Shown here: positions 36,961 through 42,562 of the stretch, one piece after another
Layout of the letters: each line of letters starts with the position of its first letter
Position numbering within the stretch: the stretch's first letter is position 1
Origin: Betaproteobacteria bacterium
GTDB taxonomy: Bacteria > Pseudomonadota > Gammaproteobacteria > Burkholderiales > Rhodocyclaceae
Reading direction: 5' to 3'
Assembly (NCBI GenBank): GCA_009779355.1
Contig: WREK01000003.1
Span: forward strand, 1 to 42,562
DNA: 42,562 bases
Notes under the pieces: model-generated
Database searches by the model: none
The model's input: only the letters and a program-made list of their open reading frames with translations
What the model was told of the DNA's origin: nothing
Made by a program: the position numbers and the translations under genes

Positions 36961-37463
36961 CGAAGACAAAAGACATCCTTGTCGCCATCATTCTCACACT
37001 TTTTGCGGCGCTTACCCTCTATTATCAATACCGTGACAAGGAGCCCGCCACGGCCGAGGAAGCCCTCCTGGCCGTGCTCGCCAAAGTGGAAGGCTCAATA
37101 AGGCTCGATGAACTTGACTTGGGCAATGCCATCAAACAGGTGCGCGGCAACGGCGAACCGATCCTGGTGAGCTTTGAAGATCCGAATTGTTCTTACTGCG
37201 TCAAACTGGACAAGAAACTGAACCATCTGGACAACGTCACCCTCTACACCTTCCTGATTCCCATATTGTCGGAAGATTCCGTCATCAGAGCACGCCGCAT
37301 CTGGTGCGCCCCCAACCCTGCCACGGCCTGGAACGACTGGATGCTGAAACGCCGCCTGCCTTCCGGCGCAGGCGAGTGCGACACCACGGCCATTGACAGG
37401 AACCTTGTGCTCGGTGAAACAATGGGCATTCGAGGCGTGCCGCATCTATTCCAGGCAAAATAG
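36957..37463 (+). CDS. Thioredoxin-fold protein, DsbC/DsbG-like, apparently short at the C-terminus
   Basis: N-terminal membrane segment; CXXC motif [16 protein letters not shown]; ends ...[17 protein letters not shown] overlap with hisC. Confidence 0.7.
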   Translation: MTKTKDILVAIILTLFAALTLYYQYRDKEPATAEEALLAVLAKVEGSIRLDELDLGNAIKQVRGNGEPILVSFEDPNCSYCVKLDKKLNHLDNVTLYTFLIPILSEDSVIRARRIWCAPNPATAWNDWMLKRRLPSGAGECDTTAIDRNLVLGETMGIRGVPHLFQAK

Positions 37464-37488
37464 CACCTCCCAACTACAGGAAACGTAC

Positions 37489-38484
37489 ATGGAACACTTT
37501 GGTTTCCCGCTGGAAGCAATACTTATCTTTATCGGCGTGATATCCATCTCCGTCTATCTCGATCTTTTTGCCCACAAGAAAAACACCGAAATCTCGCTGA
37601 AGGATGCTGCCGGCTGGTCCATATTCTGGATTGTCCTCGCGATCCTGTTCTATGGCTACCTGTGGGTCAGGTTCGACAAAAAATGGGCCGACCTCTACCT
37701 TACCGGGTACGCGCTCGAAAAATCCCTCTCGGTCGACAACTTGATGGTTTTCATGGCTATTTTTGCCTCGTTCGGCATCAAGGGCGCGTTGCAGCACCGC
37801 ATCCTCTACTACGGCATCATGGGCGCGCTGGTCTTTCGCGCCATTTTCGTCGTCATCGGGACAGAGCTATTCTACGCAAGCCCCTGGGTGGGGTTCCTCT
37901 TCGCCGCCTTCGTGATCTGGACTGCGGTCAAGATGCTGCAAAAGCGCGATCATGCGGGTGACATAGAAGACTACTCGGATCACTGGTCTGTCCGGCTCAC
38001 CAGTAGACTGCTCCCTGTCTATCCCAAACTGTATCTGAACCGCTTCTTCATCCGCCACGGACAGATTCCCGGCAATGAAACTGATCTCCCATCAAGCACA
38101 AAAAACGCGCTATATGCCACTCCGGCTTTCCTGTGCCTGATGGCCATCGAGACCTCCGACGTCGCCTTCGCCTTCGATTCCGTCCCTGCCGTCATCGCCG
38201 TCACGCAGGAGCCGCTTCTTGTCTATGCTGCAATGATTTTCGCCATTCTCGGTCTGCGCAGCCTCTATTTCGTACTGGCTGCACTCACCAAATACCTGAT
38301 ATATCTTGAAAAAGCCGTTATCTTCCTGCTATTTTACATCGGCATGAAAATGACACTCCAATCCTGGAACCACGCTGTTTTCGACACCGGCTTTTCTATC
38401 CCCCCAGGATGGAGCCTTGCCATCGTTCTTGGTATGCTGTGTGCCGGTGTCGCTGCTTCCCTTCTTTTCCCAAAAAAAGAATAG
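37489..38484 (+). CDS. TerC family integral membrane protein
   Basis: YALEKSLSVDNLMVFMAIFASFGI...MAIETSDVAFAFDSVPAVIAVTQEPLLVYAAMIFAILGLRSLYFVL. Confidence 0.93.
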   Translation: MEHFGFPLEAILIFIGVISISVYLDLFAHKKNTEISLKDAAGWSIFWIVLAILFYGYLWVRFDKKWADLYLTGYALEKSLSVDNLMVFMAIFASFGIKGALQHRILYYGIMGALVFRAIFVVIGTELFYASPWVGFLFAAFVIWTAVKMLQKRDHAGDIEDYSDHWSVRLTSRLLPVYPKLYLNRFFIRHGQIPGNETDLPSSTKNALYATPAFLCLMAIETSDVAFAFDSVPAVIAVTQEPLLVYAAMIFAILGLRSLYFVLAALTKYLIYLEKAVIFLLFYIGMKMTLQSWNHAVFDTGFSIPPGWSLAIVLGMLCAGVAASLLFPKKE

Positions 38485-38502
38485 TCCACAAGGAAACCGA
38501 TC

Positions 38503-40551
38503 ATGGCCCGTCTACGTGTTTATGCAAATGTTATTAAAACGGTATCGGCTGCCTGCGTATTAGCGCTATTGCCGGTGGTTCTTTCCGCCTTCCTTGCCCT
38601 GGGCAATAGCGTTGCCCAGGCAGCGCAACCGACGGGCCTGCGCGCCTTCGCTTCGGAAAAAGAACTGAATGCCTGGCTGCAGGAAAAAAAGAACCTTCTC
38701 GAAGAAAGCCTGCGCGGACAGGACAAGCTCAATGCCCTTCCCAATGGCGATATCAATATGGTGGATGCACCGCCATTAGCGGCTGCGCCCAAGGCGGCTG
38801 CGATGGCCGACACTGGAAGTTCGGCACAAAGCGAATCCGTCACCAACAACCAGACAGAGGGTGTGGATGAAGGAGGGATCGTCAAGGTTCACAAAAACCA
38901 TCTGGTCATCCTGCGTCGGGGGCGCCTCTTTACCGTGCGTGTCGGTGACAACGCCTTACAGCCCGTCGACATGCAGGACGCTTTTGCGCCGGGTTCCAGC
39001 GGCCATGCCTGGTACGACGAGATGCTGGTTTCCGGCAATACCATCGTGGTCATCGGCTACAGCTACAGCAAGGGCGGCACGGAAGTCATCCTGTTTGGCA
39101 TCGACGATGGCGGACGCCTGACCTATCGCGCCACCTACGTCCTGCGCTCCAACGACTACTATTCCTCGCGCAACTATGCCAGCCGCCTGATCGGCAATAC
39201 CCTGATCTTTTATACCCCGCTGTTTCTCAATTTTCACCGCAATCCGCTAGACAATTTCCCTGCCGCCTTGCGCTGGCAACAAAATGAAAAACCCGAATTC
39301 AGGCCGATTGCGCCCGCGACCCGGATTTATCGCACAGCGGATGACCTCGACCCGACCAAGGAGAGCATCGCCCTGCACACGGTCACGACCTGCAAGATTG
39401 CCGAAGACAAGCTGACGTGCTCGGCCTCGGCAGTGCTGGGTCCCTCCGGCCGCGAATTTTATGTCGCCAGGGATGCAGTGTATGTCTGGAGCGTGTCCTT
39501 TCACCGTATTGACAGAGAATCCGCCAATCAGGTGCCCGTTCCCGCCTCTGTCTTTCGCCTGCCTTTGAATACGCAGGAAGTGCCCACAGCCCTGAAAGTT
39601 CGCGGCAGCCCCATCGATCAGTTTTCCTTTTTAGAAAGCGCGGACGGGTATCTCAATGTGCTGCTCCGCGCAGAAGGCCCCGTGCCTTCCATGTGGGCAT
39701 CCGAACTGGGTAGCCATGAACTCGCCCTATTGCGGACGCCCTTGCGTGGTTTTGGCGACGGTTCGGCCTCGGCGCCACTCGAACACTACCATCCGCTTCC
39801 CGCACCAAAAGGCGGAAGAAGCCTTCAGAACCGCTATATCGGCGATTATCTCGTCTATGGTGCAGGGCATACCTGGGAACGGGCACAGGGAAATACGTTC
39901 GGTCTGGCTTATCTCCTGAAATGGAACAATCCCGGCCAGCCCGAGGGTATCGTCCTGCCGCACCGCGTTGACCGCATCGAGGCCTTGGGAAAATCGCCGC
40001 TTCTGGTGGGCGGAAATGAGGACGACCTGTATTTCAGCGTTCTTGACTTCCAGCCTGTAACCTCTTCCCGGCAATCGCGTGAAACCTCATACATCAACGG
40101 CGTAAAACCGGCATCGAAGCAGACAGCGCGCATTGCCGACACCTTCAAGCTGAAGGATGCCGCGCAGGGCGAAACCCGCAGCCATGGTTTTTTCTATAAA
40201 CCCGATACAGCCGATGGCGAAAGTGGCCTGCTGGGGCTGCCTTACGCACGCAGTGACCGTCCCGGCTGGAAGCAATTAAAGGATCCCTCCAGCGGCATCA
40301 TTTTCCTGAAAAACGATCGTTTGCGCTTCTCCGAAGCAGGCGCATTAACCGCCTCCCTCAACGACCAGAACAACGACGATCAATGCAAGGCTTCCTGCAC
40401 AGACTGGTATGGCAACTCGCGCCCGCTTTTCGTTGCGAAGCGAATTTTCGCGCTGATGGGCTACGAGATCGTAGAAGGGAAAATGGTCAACAAACACCTG
40501 AAAGAAACCCGGCGCATCAACTTTTTCCAAAAACAGGAAAAACGGCAATAG
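38503..40551 (+). CDS. Secreted beta-propeller domain-containing protein
   Basis: Signal peptide; motif SVTNNQTEGVDEGGIVKVHKNHLVILRRGRLFTVRV typical of secreted beta-propeller proteins (PF09826-like). Confidence 0.75.
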   Translation: MARLRVYANVIKTVSAACVLALLPVVLSAFLALGNSVAQAAQPTGLRAFASEKELNAWLQEKKNLLEESLRGQDKLNALPNGDINMVDAPPLAAAPKAAAMADTGSSAQSESVTNNQTEGVDEGGIVKVHKNHLVILRRGRLFTVRVGDNALQPVDMQDAFAPGSSGHAWYDEMLVSGNTIVVIGYSYSKGGTEVILFGIDDGGRLTYRATYVLRSNDYYSSRNYASRLIGNTLIFYTPLFLNFHRNPLDNFPAALRWQQNEKPEFRPIAPATRIYRTADDLDPTKESIALHTVTTCKIAEDKLTCSASAVLGPSGREFYVARDAVYVWSVSFHRIDRESANQVPVPASVFRLPLNTQEVPTALKVRGSPIDQFSFLESADGYLNVLLRAEGPVPSMWASELGSHELALLRTPLRGFGDGSASAPLEHYHPLPAPKGGRSLQNRYIGDYLVYGAGHTWERAQGNTFGLAYLLKWNNPGQPEGIVLPHRVDRIEALGKSPLLVGGNEDDLYFSVLDFQPVTSSRQSRETSYINGVKPASKQTARIADTFKLKDAAQGETRSHGFFYKPDTADGESGLLGLPYARSDRPGWKQLKDPSSGIIFLKNDRLRFSEAGALTASLNDQNNDDQCKASCTDWYGNSRPLFVAKRIFALMGYEIVEGKMVNKHLKETRRINFFQKQEKRQ

Positions 40552-40602
40552 GAAATGGGTAACGCGTCGTTATCCGCAACACAACCAATGAGGAAAGATC
40601 CC

Positions 40603-41499
40603 ATGCAACCATCCATGCGGTTTCTGTCAATTCTGTTCCTGGCCTGCACGCTCATTCCGTCCTTCGTTTCCGCCCAAAACGCGCCGAACCGCGAAATCTG
40701 GAAAGCGGGCGATATGACTGTGACGGTCATTCAGGATTCGCCGGGTGAAATGTCGGTTTCCCTTTTCAGTGGCCCAGCTTCCGAAGAAGAAAAATCGAAA
40801 TACTTCACCAACGGCAAAGCCGAAGCCGGCACCAACGTATTCCTGCTGCGGGCAGGCGGCAAAATCGCGCTGTTCGACGCGGGAGCCGGGACGTTATTCA
40901 AATCTCCGGGAAAACTGCCCGAAACACTTGCCAGCCTGGGCATCAAGCCGGAAGACGTCGACTACGTCCTGCTCACCCACATGCACATGGATCATATCGG
41001 CGGGCTATTGCAGGAAGAAAAACGCGCCTTCCCCAAAGCAAAACTGCTGGTTGCAAAAGTTGAACTCAATTCATGGATAGCCCTTGCAGCGGAAAACCCC
41101 TCCCACGCCAACGCAGCCAAGGTCAAATCCGTCATCTCTGCCTACGGGGACGACATCCTGCCGCCCTTTGCATTCGGCGACACGTTGCTGCCGGGCGTAA
41201 AGGCGCTGGACGCTTCCGGCCATACGCCGGGCCACACTGTCTACCAACTCACGGCCGACGGAAAAAGCCTGCTCATCGTCGGCGACCTGATCCACGCCAT
41301 GCCCCTGCAATTCGCCCTGCCCGACGAGTGCCCGTCCTACGACATGGCCCCGCCCCAGGCCATCCAATCCCGCAAACGCATCTTTGCCCTCGCCACGAAA
41401 GATGGGATACCCATCGCTGGGGTGCATTTCCCCTTCGTAAACGCCGTGGGCACGGTCAAACAGGACGGCAAAGGATGGAAGTTCGAGCGAATGCAGTAA
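40603..41499 (+). CDS. Exported MBL fold metallohydrolase
   Basis: Signal peptide MRFLSILFLACTLIPSFVSA; LLTHMHMDHIGGL; DASGHTPGHTVYQL; GDLIHAMPLQ; start 40603 or 40615. Confidence 0.85.
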   Translation: MQPSMRFLSILFLACTLIPSFVSAQNAPNREIWKAGDMTVTVIQDSPGEMSVSLFSGPASEEEKSKYFTNGKAEAGTNVFLLRAGGKIALFDAGAGTLFKSPGKLPETLASLGIKPEDVDYVLLTHMHMDHIGGLLQEEKRAFPKAKLLVAKVELNSWIALAAENPSHANAAKVKSVISAYGDDILPPFAFGDTLLPGVKALDASGHTPGHTVYQLTADGKSLLIVGDLIHAMPLQFALPDECPSYDMAPPQAIQSRKRIFALATKDGIPIAGVHFPFVNAVGTVKQDGKGWKFERMQ

Positions 41500-41534
41500 G
41501 ACCCGATACGTAGATCCCTCATACTCAAAGTAAC

Positions 41535-41620
41535 TATTCAGAACCGCCCTTCAGGCTCGGGTTCGGCTCTGCGCCCTGAAGGACGGGGTTTTAAACCAAA
41601 ATCCGTTTTACGATGAAAAA
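41535..41620 (+). repeat. Dispersed repeat, family 2 copy C2; contains the start codon of the next CDS
   Basis: TATTCAGAACCGCCCTTCAGGCTCGGGTTCGGCTCTGCGCCCTGAAGGACGGGGTTTTAAACCAAAATCCGTTTTACGATGAAAAA; matches 26781-26865. Confidence 0.8.
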
Positions 41621-42302
41621 AATCCTGCTTTCGATCCTTCTTGGCATTGCCATATTCTTTCTTCTCATGTCCTTTCCCATACAGGAAAGGTCGCCGCACG
41701 CGCTACCCTGGGAAATTGAACTGGATGAAACGGGGCATACCCGTGTTTTCGGTCTTTCGCCTGGGGCAGACACCCTGAATGACGTAATAGCGCGTTTTGG
41801 CGGCGACATGGAACTTGCCATCATCGTTGCTGCCAACATCCCCAGAGGCGAAGAAGCAAAGGACGCCGCCCTGGAGGGGTATTTCCATCAAGTCACCCTC
41901 GGTTTCGTACATGCGCGGCTGATCATCACCCTGGATGCACCGCCTTCGATGATCGCTTCGATGCTTGAGCGTTCAATCAAAAAAGAGTATCTGCGAAACG
42001 GCAGCCGGAAATTCATCCTGCATCCTAACGACACCAGACTTGCCGGGACTTTGCCACTTGTAGCGCTCACCCTGATCCCCAGCGCACAACTGGATGCCGA
42101 AACCATCGTCTCGCGCTTTGGCACTCCCGCTGCCATCATCCCCATGGGAGAAACCCTGCAACACTACCTGTATCCGGACAAAGGCCTGGATGTCGTACTC
42201 GACAGCAAGGGAAAGGAAATCCTGCAATATGTCGCACCGGCCAACTTCGAGCAGCGCATCATGCACCGACTCAAACCGGAAAACGTAAAACCCGAACAGT
42301 AA
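41613..42302 (+). CDS. Hypothetical membrane-anchored protein
   Basis: MKKILLSILLGIAIFFLLMSFPIQERSPHALPWEIELDETGHTRVFGLSPGADTLNDVIARFGG...; single N-terminal TM/signal. Confidence 0.75.
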   Translation: MKKILLSILLGIAIFFLLMSFPIQERSPHALPWEIELDETGHTRVFGLSPGADTLNDVIARFGGDMELAIIVAANIPRGEEAKDAALEGYFHQVTLGFVHARLIITLDAPPSMIASMLERSIKKEYLRNGSRKFILHPNDTRLAGTLPLVALTLIPSAQLDAETIVSRFGTPAAIIPMGETLQHYLYPDKGLDVVLDSKGKEILQYVAPANFEQRIMHRLKPENVKPEQ

Positions 42303-42562
42303 CTCTATATATCTTCCCTTCCCCCGCAAGCGGACGAGGCAAGCACATGCCCCTCCTCCGCTTACGCAGGGCGATTGCACCTGTTTTGTCATGACACTAT
42401 GAAGCGGCAGCACGAAATATTGCACCCACATCTGAAGAGAACTTGGCCATCATCCGGCGGCGTGTTGTCCGCCATTCCTGGCATGCAGATCGAATGGTGA
42501 TGTAGATCGGACAAGCTGCGCAGCGGCGGCCTCCGACGGTCGTACCGTCCGATGCGAGAGCA

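Noticed and set aside
42432-42562. Open minus-strand frame at the right edge, possibly part of a transposase or other gene
   Set aside because: Too little sequence in the window and no recognisable motif.
1-42562. tRNA or rRNA genes
   Set aside because: None recognised by eye; a tRNAscan-SE or Infernal run would be needed to exclude them fully.

Overview
The window reads as a betaproteobacterial-type chromosome segment; taxonomy is inferred from gene content only. About 33 kb is housekeeping: ruvB, argC, erpA, an M23 peptidase, tyrS, murI, an NlpC/P60 hydrolase, recJ, thiL, dgkA, gph, rpe, an FHA/PP2C pair, a FimV-like gene, a Nif3-like gene, a DegQ-type protease, tatCBA, a HIT gene, hisE-I-F-A-H-B with divergent hisC, terC, a beta-propeller protein and an MBL hydrolase. 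The first ~9.6 kb is accessory-like. It follows the end of a phosphonate locus (phnM 3' end plus a DUF1045 gene) and holds hicAB and brnTA toxin-antitoxin loci, a REP-like cluster, a MITE-like element and an unusual redox locus. That locus comprises a secreted Met-rich GMSGQ(Q/E)-repeat protein, a pentaheme cytochrome c, a Tat-exported DMSO-reductase-family molybdoenzyme, a four-cluster ferredoxin subunit and a TorD-like chaperone. It lies downstream of a near-consensus sigma-54 promoter with a dense cluster of TGTCA/TGACA sites. Main candidates for novelty: (1) the Met-rich protein plus molybdoenzyme locus as a possible periplasmic oxidant-scavenging/methionine sulfoxide system; (2) a ~115-bp multi-hairpin dispersed repeat (two copies) ending in a solo type I-C-CRISPR-repeat-like sequence; (3) a second ~85-bp repeat family that shares its head with the first and in one copy supplies a gene's start codon. 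No computation or database search was run; all calls come from reading the sequence and the supplied ORF track.
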